A stretch of DNA of 64,000 nt from NCBI GenBank assembly GCA_047967505.1, contig CM106538.1; one strand, written 5' to 3'. Within the stretch, counting starts at the first letter, position 1. The number at the start of each line of letters is the position of its first letter. Below the pieces are notes generated by a model. That model saw only the letters and a program-made list of their open reading frames with translations, was not told the DNA's origin and made no database searches. Below, one piece after another: positions 38,201 to 50,768 of this stretch. The position numbers and the translations under genes were made by a program. The DNA is from Dipteris shenzhenensis. Lineage: Eukaryota; Polypodiophyta; Polypodiopsida; Gleicheniales.

Positions 38201-41200
38201 CTCGTTTTTCGCAGATCCCTACATGAGCACAAACAACATCTTCACCAAGTTTTTGAAGTTCTCCGCGCAAATTCTCTCTACATCAACATTGAGAAGAGTG
38301 AGTTCTTCAAGACCCAACTTGAATATTTGGGGCATGTTATTTCAGCTCAAGGCATCTCTGTGGATCCCAAGAAGGTCGAGGTAATCCGAAACTGGCCTAC
38401 TCCTAAGAATGTTCATGATGTCTGCTCTTTTCTCGGATTGGCAAACTTCTACCATACAAAGGTCTATCAGTTTTTTGAGATCGCAGCTCCTATGTCCGAA
38501 TTATTGAAAAGCACATCAGTTTTTTAGTGGCTTCCCGAAACAGAGTATAGTTTCCAACAACTCAAACAAGCACTCACTACCACACCCGTTATGGCTATTG
38601 CTGACCCAAACCTTCCATTTGAGGTCATGACCAACACTTCCGACATCGCTACAGGAGCAGTCTTGATGTAAGAAGGCAGAGTTATTGCTTTTGACAGCCA
38701 TAAACATTCTGATATCCAAACCCGATACCCGGTTTATGATAAGGAGTTTCTTGCCGTTGTACATGCTTATCGCTCTTGGAAACATTATCTCATGGGAGCC
38801 GACTCGCTGGTCAAGACAGACCATCACTCTTTGAAGTATATCTTTACTCAGCTAGTCATGAACGCTCGCCAAGCACGCTGGGTTGAGTTTCTGGCCAACT
38901 TTCACATGACCATTGAGTACATTCCACGACTACGCAATGTAGTTGCAGATGCTCTCATCAGGTTAACTCTAGCATTAGCTATGGTAATCTCTACATTATC
39001 TGTGGATGTTCCGAATTCATTCAAAGGGATGTATTTCAATGATAAACACTTCGGCACAGTACAAGATCTTTCAAAAGATCAACCTTCGACTTCTGAACAG
39101 AAGATTTTCTCATCCTATTCTTATACGGACGACCTTCTATATTATCAAGATCGTGTCTGTGTACCACATGACAAGGATGTTCGACGTCTTTTGTTAAAAG
39201 AGCATCATGTAGTTCTTTATGCTGCCCATCCAGGCATCAACAAGACTTATAGGTTACTCCGTGCAACATACTACTCGCCTCAGATGAAAAGCGGCGTCAT
39301 CAAAATGGTTACATCTTGCCTATCTTGTCAACAAATGAAAGCAAGCCAACGACTTCCAACAGGACTTCTTCAGCCTCTTCCAGTTCCAACTGAAAGGTGG
39401 GAAAGTATCTCCATGGATTTCATTACAACACTACCACGATCCTCCAGAGGTAATCAGATTATGGTAATTGTTGATCAATTGTCCAAAATGGCACACTTTG
39501 TTGCTTGCAAAAGCAGTGCACAGGCTTCGGACATCGCCAAACTCTTCATACAACACATCTTCCGACACCATGGATTGCCCAAGAATATCATATCCGACAG
39601 AGATCCTAAGTTTACCAGTCACTTTTGGATTTCACTGTTCGAATCTTTGGGAACAACTCTACTGTTCAGTTCAGCCTACCACCCAGAATCAGATGGCCAG
39701 ACTGAAAGAGTCAACCAAGTTCTAGAAGAAATGTTTCAACATTATATTCAGTTCTAGAAGAAATCTACCACTCCTTGAGTTTGCTTATAATAACTCTTTC
39801 CATAGTGCCATCAGCATGACTCCATTTGAAGCAGCTTATGGACACACTTCGATTGTACCAACGAATTTTGTACTTCAACATCGAGTGGCCCTAGCTGATC
39901 AACTGGTTCAAGAAATGCAAGACATTCTACTCCAAGTCATCGATCATATGCGAAAAGCGCAAGAGCGGTATCAACCTTCTGCCAACAAACATCCATCTGA
40001 CATTTCATATTTCTTGGCTAAAGACGTACATTCCAGGCGATGAAGCAGTTCCTCCTGCAGGTGATTATGTTCAAGGAATCAAAGACGATTATGTTCTCCT
40101 TATTCCTGAGCATATTCTGGACCATCGACAGCGAGAGACTCGACCTCGACTTATCATGGAATTTCTTGTTCTTTGGCGAGATCTAGACGACTCCAACGCT
40201 ACTTGGCAATATGATGAAGACTTACAACAGTACCCTGAAATTTTACAGTAGTATTTTCAGAATTTACCGTGATATTTTCTACATCAGTTCATTATCTCCA
40301 CAAGGGTCTTATTTTGGAGTGGGAGGGGATGTCACGATCTGTGACGTATTCCTTTCTCTATATCTAGACTTATGGATGGTTTGATGAATGGACACTTGTG
40401 GAAGCGTATGCCCTTTCGACGGTGTTGGGGTAAAGGCACATTGCCACCCTTTAAAATGTTATGACACCTATGACTGTCTTAAGACAGTCATAGGGTGAAA
40501 GCCTAATCCTAATAAAACCTATGAGTTTGTGGTGTGGCTCAACACTTTTTACACACCCACACTTTTTGTGTCTCCCTCTCTCTCTCTGTCTCCTTTGTTC
40601 CACTCCCTCACTCTTTCCCTCACAACTGGTATCAGAGCCTCTACCTCTCCCTCTCCACTCCGGTCTACCCCTCCCTCTCCCCTCGGGCCTCGTGCGCGGC
40701 AGCAGCGAGCAGGCGCGCAGCAACGTGCGGGCGCGGCAGCAGCATGCAGGAGCAGCTGCGCGCGAGCAGCCGCAGCAACAGCAGCTAGCTGCTGCTAGCT
40801 GCTACCCGCTACCAGGTAGGCGCAGCCAGCGCGCAGCACCGGCGCGCACCCAGGCTGCACACGGGCAGCCGTACCGGCGCGACCCGTACAACCAGCCGTA
40901 CCGGCTGTACGGAATCCGTACAGGCCTTCGTACCGGCTGTACGGAATCCGTACAGGCCTTCGTACCGGCTGTACGGTCGCGTGACCAGCAGCAGCCGGCT
41001 GCACACAGGCAGCCGTACCGTACGGACGCGGCGATAGGAGGTTTGATTTTTTTTTTTTTGGGATTTGTGCCCTCGCAGGTATAGGGTACAGCAGGTACCC
41101 TGCGCAGGTACAACAGGTACAGCAGGCACAGATTTTTTTTTGAGGGAAGAAGGAAAACAGAGAGCACTCTGCTCTTAATTCCCGGAATTTTTCAGTTCTC

Positions 41201-44200
41201 AAAACTGTGTTTGAGGTACAGCAAGTACACTCGTGTCCCTCGTGCTTGAGGTGACTAGTGCCACAGTGTGTGGTGGTTGCACAATTTTTTGTTTCGGGAA
41301 GGTCAGACGCCTTGATTTTGCAGAGGGCTTTTATGCTTTTGCTGAGTGCAAATCTCAGCTTTCGGGTGACAATTTCAAAGGGCTTTTGCCTGGAAGTGTA
41401 TGCAGTGTATGCCTTGAGGCAGTGTGGAGCCAGGGTGCCCACATTGGTCTTGTTTCCGCAGTGTATTCAGTGACATTTCTTTGCAGGTCACTTTTTACTT
41501 TGTGTACAGCACTTAGAAAATCTCAGTTGAGCCACGCTTGGCCAGGGCGCATCGAGTTTACTCGGTCCCTAACTGTCCATCGTTGACAGTGCTCAAAAGG
41601 TTTTCTCTTCAGTGTTTGTACGTTGGGATCTGTGTTGTTACTGTGTACACAGGGCCGTTTATGCATTACATTGTCAGGTAAAAGTGCCAGGAGAGCGCTG
41701 TATTTTGTATGCTACCTCAGTGTTGAGGGTGTTTTTCACTTGGTACAGGTGTCTAATCAAGGGGCTTTTGCCCAGATTTTGCTTGTGAGCACTTGAGTTA
41801 CTGTTTGAGAACTTCAAATGCCTTTTATCCCCTTGGGTGAAGGGTGATTGTTTGGGATTTGCCCCATACTTTGTTGCAGGTTTTGTGACAGGCTGAGGTG
41901 TTTGGAGCCTTTTTCAGTGGACAAAACAGTGTATGACAAGTGGTTTATGCATATAAAATCAGTCCAATACCTCATCTGAGGTGGGAGAAGTGTCCAGGAC
42001 AGCAGTGTTTTGTGCTTCGTCAGATGATGATGCACTGATAAAGCACTTGTGGAACAGCTGCAGCATTCTGAAGTTACTGTTTTATGCCTATTTGAGCACG
42101 GTACAGTGTGTCAGAAGGTACAGTGACTTGAGGGAAATTTTTCTGTTTTGCTGCAGAATTTTTGACAGTAAAAACAGCACTATTGTGAGTGCTCCTGGCT
42201 CTTGATAGAGCAGGTTTTCTGAGAAATCAGAATTTTATTTAGTCATTTTTTGACTTACAGGGAGTCAGGTACTTTCCTTATCTGATATGGCATCAGGGGG
42301 AAGTGAATCTTCAATTCTGAACATAAAGAAATTGGAAGGGGCACACAATTATGCATTATGGGCAGAACAGTGTTTGAATGTACTTCTGCTAAAGAAGATT
42401 TCTAAGCCCATAAGGGTGAAGGGTGTCAAGCCATCTGGGATGGCAGATGATGAGTGGGAGGAGCTTGATTTGTCTGCAAGGGCTGCTATTATGCTTACTC
42501 TCACTGATTCTCTTGTGTTCAATGTTCAGGCTGAAAAGACCTCTTATGGCCTATGGCAGAGGCTAGAAGAGTTGTATGCCCAAAAGAGTTCAGGCAGTAA
42601 GGTTTATTGGTTGAAGAAGCTTGTTGACCTTCGCATGAAGGAAGGTACAGCTATGACCTCACACTTGAGTGAGTTCAATGCAATCTTTACACGGCTTATT
42701 GCACAGGGATTGAACCTTGATGAGGAGTTCAAGGCTACTTTCTTGTTGTGTACCCTCCCTGAGAGTTGGGACACTTTCAAGACCACCCTGTCTAATTCAA
42801 ATGTCACTCTTATGTATGCTGATGTGGAGAGCTCTCTCCTTATGGAGGAAATGAGCAGGAAGAATAATATGGGCAGCAAGTCTTCCAATGCTTTGCAGGT
42901 ACAAGAAAGAGGTAGGACTCAGCAGAAGGGGAGATCTGCTGGCAAGTCCAAATCCTGTAGTCAGTCCCGTGGCAAAAAGGATATTGAATGCTTTTACTGT
43001 GGCAAGAAGGGACATGTGAAGTCTAAGTGCTTCAAGTTTATACGGGATCAGAAAGCCAAGAAGGCTGAGACAAAGGATGCAGGCAGTGGAAGCAAAGGCA
43101 AGGGCAAGGCCAAGGCAGATGACTTGGATGCAGTGAATGTTGCAGCAGAGGACAGTGACAGTGACAGACATGATGTTTTATGCTCTTCTGCTGTAATTGC
43201 ACATACATTGGTTATTGATGGCCATGACATGCACACCTGGCTCTTGGATTCAGCTGCTTTTCATGTTACTCCTCATAGGGAGTGGTTTACTAGGTACTCA
43301 TGGAGTTGTTCACCTTGGGAACAACTATGCATGTCAGATTGCAGGGATTGGCAGTATACAGATAGTATTCCCTGATGGACGCATATTTATGCTTGATGGT
43401 GTTCGCCATGTGCCGCAAATCAAGAAAAATCTGATTAGCACTGGATGACAGTGGTTACCACACCACATTTGGGGATTCCAAATGGGTGATTACTGATGGC
43501 CAGGTTGTAGTGGCTGAGGGTTATAAGAGTGATACCTTGTACCCTCTTTATGTTTCCAGTGTAGGTAATCATGTTGTTGCCATAACCGAGCTGCCAAAGG
43601 TTTCATTGTGGCATAGCCGGTTGGGACACATGTCCGTTAAAGGAATGCAAGAACTCTCACGTTTGGGTTATCTGCCATCTCTTTCATTTTCAGATTTGCC
43701 TACTTGTGATCGTTGCATTTTCGGAAAGCATTCTATGACTCCTCATAAGAGGAGAACTCCCCAGAATAGAGCACCGCTTGATCTAGTGCACACTGATTTG
43801 TGTGAGATGCCACAGCTATCACTAGGGGGTGCAAAGTATTTCATTACTTTTATTGATGATGCCACACGCAAAGTGTGGGTCTATTTCTTGAAGCATAAGA
43901 GCGATGCCTTAGATGCTTTCAAGAAGTTTGTCGCTCAGGTTGAGAATCGGACAGGACGCAAGCTGAAATGCCTCAGATCCGATAATGGGGGTGAGTATGT
44001 GTCACATGCTTTTGTACAGTTTTGCGAAGCTAAGGGCATTAAACAGGAACTCACAGCCCCTCATAATGCATCTCAAAATGGTGTGAGTGAGCGGATGAAT
44101 CGAACTATTCAGGAGAAAGTTCGATGTATGTTGTCTTATGCTGCATTGCCCCATGGCTTTTGGGCAGAAGCCGTGCAAACAGCAGTTCACATAATTAACA

Positions 44201-47200
44201 GGTCGCCGAACAAGTCTTTGGGGTTGAAAGTGCCAGAGGAGGTGTGGTCTGGCAAGCCACCTTCATATAAGCACTTACGTGTGTTTGGCTGCGAGTGCTT
44301 TGCTCATATACGCAAAGAACTGCGCACCAAACTGGAGCCAAAGTCTTTCAGATGCATCTTCATGGGTTACGGTGATGAAGGTGAAATGGGGTACAGGTTA
44401 TGGGATCCCGTCAAACGGAAGATTATACGCAGCAATGACGTCATCTTTAAAGAGGATAGTGTACACAAGGAACCCGTGCAACCCGTGGAATACAGGAGGG
44501 TTGTTTATGATCATGTCGGACAGCAAAGAATGCCCATTAATATGCAGCAGCAGGCTGCTGTAGATAACCCTGTTCAAGAGGGTATACAAGCTGAAAATCA
44601 GCCAGACAATTTTGCCAATGATGCACCACTGGATATGCCAGCAAATGGGGCTGTAGAACAGCCAAATATGGTGGTACAGCCACCCGTCATGCATGACGAA
44701 CAGGCTAGACAGCAGCCTAATCCGGAACATTTTGTTAGGAGGAGCACCCGTGTACAACGGCCTCCTGACAGGTTTGTTCCAGGAGCCAATAATGTGGCTG
44801 ATTTTATCATGCTGACAGATTGTGGTGAGCCTTCCAGCTTCAAGGAAGCTATGGGAAGAACAGAGAAAAGGAAGTGGGAGAAAGCCATGCAATCTGAAAT
44901 GGACTCTCTACTTCAAAATGATACATGGGACTTGGTGCAGCTACCTGCAGGCAGAAAGGTTTTGCCGTGCAAGTGGGTTTACAAAGTCAAAGTGGATTCA
45001 AATGCTTTACCGAGGTATAAGGCCAGATTGGTTGCCAAGGGATTTAAGCAGGAGAAGGGCATTGACTTTGATGAGATCTTTTCCCCTGTAGTCAAGATGA
45101 CTACTTTGAGAGCAGTGTTAGCTCTTGTTGCTCATAAGGACATGGATTTATGTCAGATGGATGTGAAGACTGCTTTTCTTCACGGAGATCTCCATGATGA
45201 GATCTACATGAGTCAGCCAGAGGGATATGTTGTTAAAGGGAAAGAGCAGCTTGTGTGTAAGCTCAAGAGGAGCTTGTATGGACTCAAGCAGGCGCCAAGA
45301 GAATGGTACAAGAAGTTTGATGCCTTCATGCAGTCCCAAGGGTATCATAGGTGTGAAACCGATCATTGCTTGTACACCAAACGGGCAAAGGATGGCAGTT
45401 TGATGCTACTCATTCTATATGTGGATGACATGCTAATTGCCAGCAAATCTCAGCAGGAGATTAGTGCTTTGAAGAAACAACTGCATAAGTCTTTTGACAT
45501 GAAAGACTTGGGTGATGCAAACCATATTCTTGGTATGCGGATTATTCGTGATAGGTCCAAGGGACTTTTGTTTCTGTCACAGAAGGAGTACATTGACAAA
45601 GTACTGCAGAGGTTTAAAATGGAGGGGGGGAAGTCTATTAGTACCCCATTGCCTCCTCATTTAAAACTCAGCAGTAAGGACAGCCCCAGATCAGATGATG
45701 ATAAGGCTGAGATGGCCAAGGTTTCGTATGCATCTGCAGTTGGTTCTTTGATGTATGCCATGGTTGCCACTCGTCCGGATATTGCTTTTGCCGTGGGAGT
45801 CATCAGCAGGTATATGGCAAATCCAGGCAAGCGGCACTGGGAAGCAGTGAAAGGCGTCTTGAGGTATCTCAAGGGTAACCAAAGACTTGTGCATATGCTA
45901 TGGTAGGCAAGATGCATTGGTGCATGGTTTTACAGATTCAGACTATGCAGGGAATGCAGATAACCGGAAGTCTACTACCGGTTATATTTTCACATTTGCA
46001 GGAGGTGCTATATCATGGGTGTCTCGGTTGCAGAAATGCATTGCACTGTCAACCACTGAAGCTGAATATGTTGCAGCCACTGAGGCTTGCAAGGAAGCAA
46101 TATGGCTTACTCGGCTGGTGGGAGATTTGGGCATTACAGGAGATATGCCAGTTTTGCATTGTGATAGTCAGAGTGCTATCATGTTGGCAAAGAATCCGGT
46201 CTTTCATCAGAAGACCAAGCACATAGATGTGAAATACCATTTCATCAGGGAGGTACTGGAAGACAAGCGACTTGAGCTTGTGAAGGTGCATACTGATGAT
46301 AATCCTGCAGATTCGCTCACTAAGAGCTTGCCTACAGAGCGGTTTGCACATTGTCGCCACATCATGGGATTAGGATGAGACCATTCTTATTTTATGGTCT
46401 TGTATACAGTAACTGTATATTGCTGTAATTTTTATTCTTTTCTCCCCTTTAGGCACATTAGCCTTTAGGTGGGAGGTTGTTGGGGTAAAGGCACATTGCC
46501 ACCCTTTAAAATGTTATGACACCTATGACTGTCTTAAGACAGTCATAGGGTGAAAGCCTAATCCTAATAAAACCTATGAGTTTGTGGTGTGGCTCAACAC
46601 TTTTTACACACCCACACTTTTTGTGTCTCCCTCTCTCTCTCTGTCTCCTTTGTTCCACTCCCTCACTCTTTCCCTCACAGACGGGACACTTCCTATGAGG
46701 CACAACCCTTCACAAGAGACATTCTATTCAAGAGACACTCCTATTGTAATGCACCCTCTCATCAAGGGTCACACCCTTCACAAGGGGTACACACCTCTTC
46801 ATGCACATACACTTTGGAGTACACACCTTTTCATGTGTAACTCTTCACTCTATATAAGAGAGGCCCAATTGTATGGATGACACACTACACCTATACTACA
46901 GACACTCAAGCAATACAAATATTCCTTGCTATCTACTATTTCAGTCTCCTTTCTCTTCCTTAGCACATTTCTAAATATAGTAAATCTAGGATTTCTTACA
47001 GAAGTCCCAGGATTCCACACCAGGTGATGGTGGGAATGGGCAGTAGAAGAAGAGCTAGATGGCAAAGGATAGCAACGGCTATGGTAGGTACTTAGATAAA
47101 GCGACGCAAGCACTCTATGCCAAAGAGAACCGTTGCTTCCATTGTCATGTGCCGGGCCTATTAAGTAAGATTGCCTGCATTACCAGAAGCTTCTAATCGA

Positions 47201-50200
47201 AGGAGCTGCGTCAAGTGGTTCAACAACAGTTTCAAAAACCTCCATCATCATAGAGCTTGATGAACAGCAGACTATAGGGACAACCTCAGTAGTCATACAG
47301 GAGCTTGAAGCTCGGCAGAAGGGGGAGCCTCATCAGTTTCCTAATATGTTTTAGTTTTATGGACAGGTTGGTGGTTAGAATTCCGAGGACATCATGTCAG
47401 AATTCCGAGGACATCATCTCTACCAAAGCAGCTCAAATACCAAAGCAGCTCAAAAGGATCAGTTGCCTCTTACGCCTACAGAACCAATGACCTTGAATGG
47501 TGCATTTCCAAGGCAGCAGATAGAGAGCAATATGCAGGTAGCTTCAACCACTCTGAAGATCTTAGGGTGGGAGCACAGTCGGCCACTCAGAGTCGCACCT
47601 ACTCAGGCAGCGAACGTCATCCTAGAGCACAATGGTGGCACTAGTTCGAAGTCCGGCCAGAATATCAGCACGAAGGCTTGGATGTCACAATCCCAAGCCA
47701 TGGGTCCAAGTTCATCTATTGGATTTAGGGTGTTCTGCCTCGACCTTTGATATCTGTCATTCAAGGGGTTCGAGACCAGCACCCACAAGACACAGTATTA
47801 CGGCAGGCAAGAGGGTTACACCAACACCAGGATGCCTCTGTCAAATCCAATCTTCCTCCGTCCCTATCACCTAAATGTATTGAGGAAAACCACATGGAGC
47901 ATCATCCTGGAGTATTAACCCACAGCACCCATCCTTACCAGAAGTTAGCAGTAGATCCAAGAATTCAGTACCTGCATATCCTGCCGGATTCATGAGCTTA
48001 GCAACCATTTTTGGATTCATGAACCAAGTATCCAGATCAAGATTTATAAGCCACGTATACCACAGCTAGTCACCTCCATCAGCACGACGGGAGGTCCCTA
48101 GTTTGAGTTTCAACAGAAGGGGATGTCAAGGGCCTTGACAACCGGTGGCCATGTTGGGGCAGCCAGCTCAACAGCAGTCCACGTAGGCAGCCAGCTCAAC
48201 AACTGCCATGTGGGACTGCCACACAGTTCGCCAGCAAATGCAGACGTCAGCAGCGTAGGTCCAGTGCAGGAGCGAGTCACAGGCAGCCACATGGCAGTGA
48301 TGATGTCAGCAGTGCCATGTGGCAGGGTCAACTGCCACATCAGCAAGTCGGCCCACCGGCAGCAGCAGGTCGGCGGATAGGAGCAGCCTGGTCGGTCAGC
48401 AAAAAGGATGTTGGTCAGTCAATTTGACGCCCAAGGAGGCCTGTAAAAGCAGCCCCCTTGGCCTTCACTTCACATCCACTCCTCGGGCCTTCAAGCCTTC
48501 AGAGCAGCATAGCCATGCTTCCCCACAGTAGACCAACAGGGTGCCTCAGCCTCTACAAGGATCTAGTCAGGATTCACCTCCTCTAGGTAGTCTAGTCTAT
48601 AGAGTTTTGCAATGAGGGTTTCAGCCCCTCCAAACAGTTATATTCAGCCCTTCGGGCATTCATACATTTCAGTTATATATTCATGTTCAGAGGTCCACTA
48701 TACATTTCTCTCCCTCTGATTCTCTCACTCACATCCACAGCATCACTTGTGTATTGAGTGCATCATTTTGCAGTTGCAATTAGTATTGAGCAAGAGAGAA
48801 GTGAGGATAGTTTCGTACATTGCTAGTTTACTACTTGTACATACTACAAGATTAATGGATGATATCCCTGTCTTCTAGGAGAGGCACGAGTTTGGACCAC
48901 TATCTTGATTAATCCACTTTCATGACCAAGTTTACATCAGCTTTTGCCTGATCAAATGCGATGACACAAAGAAAGACTATTGAGACATATCAGACAGTAG
49001 GAGACAGTGCGAAAGCTAGACTAGACACAGAGGCATATCACGGACTTTCCCGTCGGCACAGGGGTCTGGGACACAATGGAGAAGAGGACTAACGGAAAGA
49101 GGAGACAAGGAGCAGTGGAGCCGAATCATAGAGACCACACATAGAGCAAAGACAAACCCATACTGCATGAGAAAGATAAGTCTATAGATACCTAAATGTC
49201 TAGATGAAGCCATCTTCGCTCAAATGCAGAAAATGCTGTTGGTAGAAGGCCATCTTGGTCATGAGGGGGGCTGCAAGGGGGATATCCAGCCTGATGGAGG
49301 TATACTTGACGTAGGTTGAGTTGAATGATCTTATGAATGTCTTGCTGTCTCAACTGCACAAGAAGAGGGTATGAAGTGAGTACTATATGGCGGTAAATGA
49401 TCAATGTCCATGCCCCGCAAGTGGAACAATCTAGAGACCCATCCATACCAACATTGCTCATCTTCCTCTACTGAAGCTACATAGATGATGAGAGGGCCCT
49501 CCACGGCAATCTGTCAACCTATACCAATCCAGCGGAGCTGTCTCACTAGGTCCAGAGAGGTGATGATCTTGAACGAGAATTTCTGCAAAGTGCACCTCTT
49601 CCCCTTAGATCATGTGAGATAGCACCATGACCTATAGTCTCTCAAAACTGGTCCATTCTCCTCAGAGGTACTGCTCGAGAGCTCCACAGGACAGCTCAAC
49701 AGCCTTAACCACTGGAGGCGCACAGGGGTGGAAGAACTGCTCCAAACCCTGCTCCAGGCCTTGCTCTACAGGGCTGGCTATGCTGCTCCAGTGAGTGGAG
49801 AAGGGCTGAGGGGGGGACTATAAATAGCCTCCAGCCCCTCCCTAAAAAACCGACCAGCAGGAGGGCTTATAGCCGACCCCCTGCCCTAGATGGCCGACCA
49901 GCAAAGGGAGGGTGGGCCATCTAGGGCAGGGGGTCGGCTATAAAAGGGCCTGGTAGCTTCCCTCCAAGGGGCTGGTCAGGGCCAACTCCAATGCGCCTAC
50001 ATGGCCGACTGCCCTGCACTCCACACTGCCCTATAAAGGGCTCAAAGACAGCCCAAGGAGAGCCTCTCCTCCTGCCCAACAACCCCGACCAGGCTGCCGC
50101 TGCCTGCAGCCCTACAGGAGGCTGCCACACTGTCACGTAGCCTGCCCTATGCCTCCAAGTCTGGCTGACACATGGTGACAAACCTAAACTACCCTCACGG

Positions 50201-50716
50201 GGGCGGGCACACCCACAACACAGGCCCTCACTCATCTACTCTAGCCTCACACCCACAAGCAAGGCCCTCTGTGACATCGAGATGTTGACAGTGTGAAAGT
50301 AGTGGGACGGGGCATGTCTTCAAGGTTGGGATGGATTGGTTAGAAATGTCATATAGTGTATTTGCACAGGACTAGGGCCCTAGAGGAGGCACAGTGATCT
50401 CCTTTCCAAGAGCTTCAACCAATATTCTTTGGAGTTACTAAAGAGTTCTCGTTCAGGGCACATAAGACATTGTTGCTTCTTACGCCACCCTGAACACCAG
50501 TTCTGACTTTTAAACAGGGTTGATGAGACCTTAATAGCCTACTTCAAAAATTAGGTTGCCTCATCACACTGGCTTGTGGCTTTGTTATGACTTTGGCAAC
50601 CATAAAAACATTCACATCATAATGTGACAGTGTCTTCTTTCTTGATCCCTCCCTAGCTATGGGAGACTTTTTGACTTTCTACCAAGTGAAGACATATACA
50701 TACATGATTCAAGAAA

Positions 50717-50768
<52 letters not shown>

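Larger units (their letters stand above)
40423..46679 (+). mobile_element. Ty1/copia retrotransposon, innermost insertion, 6257 bp
   Basis: Two 202-bp LTRs that look identical by eye (40423-40624 and 46478-46679), PBS, gag, protease, integrase, RT and RNase H in copia order, polypurine tract and a 5-bp target duplication make it structurally complete. The coding region is nonetheless in four frames, broken near 43293, 43446 and 45885. It lies antisense to GDI. The long leader (40639-42286) includes a GC-rich stretch (40640-41040) with repeated CCGTACCGGCTGTACGG-type units. Confidence 0.95.
33382..47000 (+). mobile_element. Ty3/gypsy chromovirus nested in the outer element
   Basis: The LTRs are 33382-33794 and 40330-47000 (the latter interrupted by copia). 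PBS, gag, zinc knuckle, protease, RT, RNase H, integrase, chromodomain and polypurine tract follow in the order expected of chromodomain gypsy elements. Without the copia insertion the element is about 7.4 kb. Counting by eye, the LTRs differ at about 11 positions over some 410 bp plus two 2-bp indels. Stops, a deletion in RT and a frame-breaking duplication in integrase make it inactive. Confidence 0.93.
40330..47000 (+). repeat. 3' LTR of the chromovirus, split by the copia element
   Basis: The parts are 40330-40422 and 46680-47000. Removing the copia insertion and one copy of its target duplication leaves about 409 bp matching 33382-33794. Confidence 0.92.
31607..48819 (+). mobile_element. 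Outer, gag-only LTR retrotransposon in GDI intron 9
   Basis: Two related LTRs (about 31607-32294 and 48124-48819) bracket an internal region that would be about 2.2 kb without the later insertion. It carries a gag-like frame (32519-33376 and 47006-47200) and a purine tract GAAGGGGA directly before the 3' LTR, so the element is on the plus strand, antisense to GDI. No protease, RT or integrase is visible, so it is non-autonomous or internally deleted. No target duplication was found. The 5' boundary is approximate because the first 20-30 bp of the LTRs diverge. Confidence 0.75.

Noticed and set aside
37880-38527. Chromovirus RT considered as a functional gene
   Set aside because: The upstream part is deleted, stops bracket the frame, and the element is interrupted by copia.
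40521-41442. Frames of 187 and 215 codons in the GC-rich copia leader
   Set aside because: They translate GCAGC and GTACCGGCTG repeats on opposite strands and lie between PBS and gag; no family resemblance.
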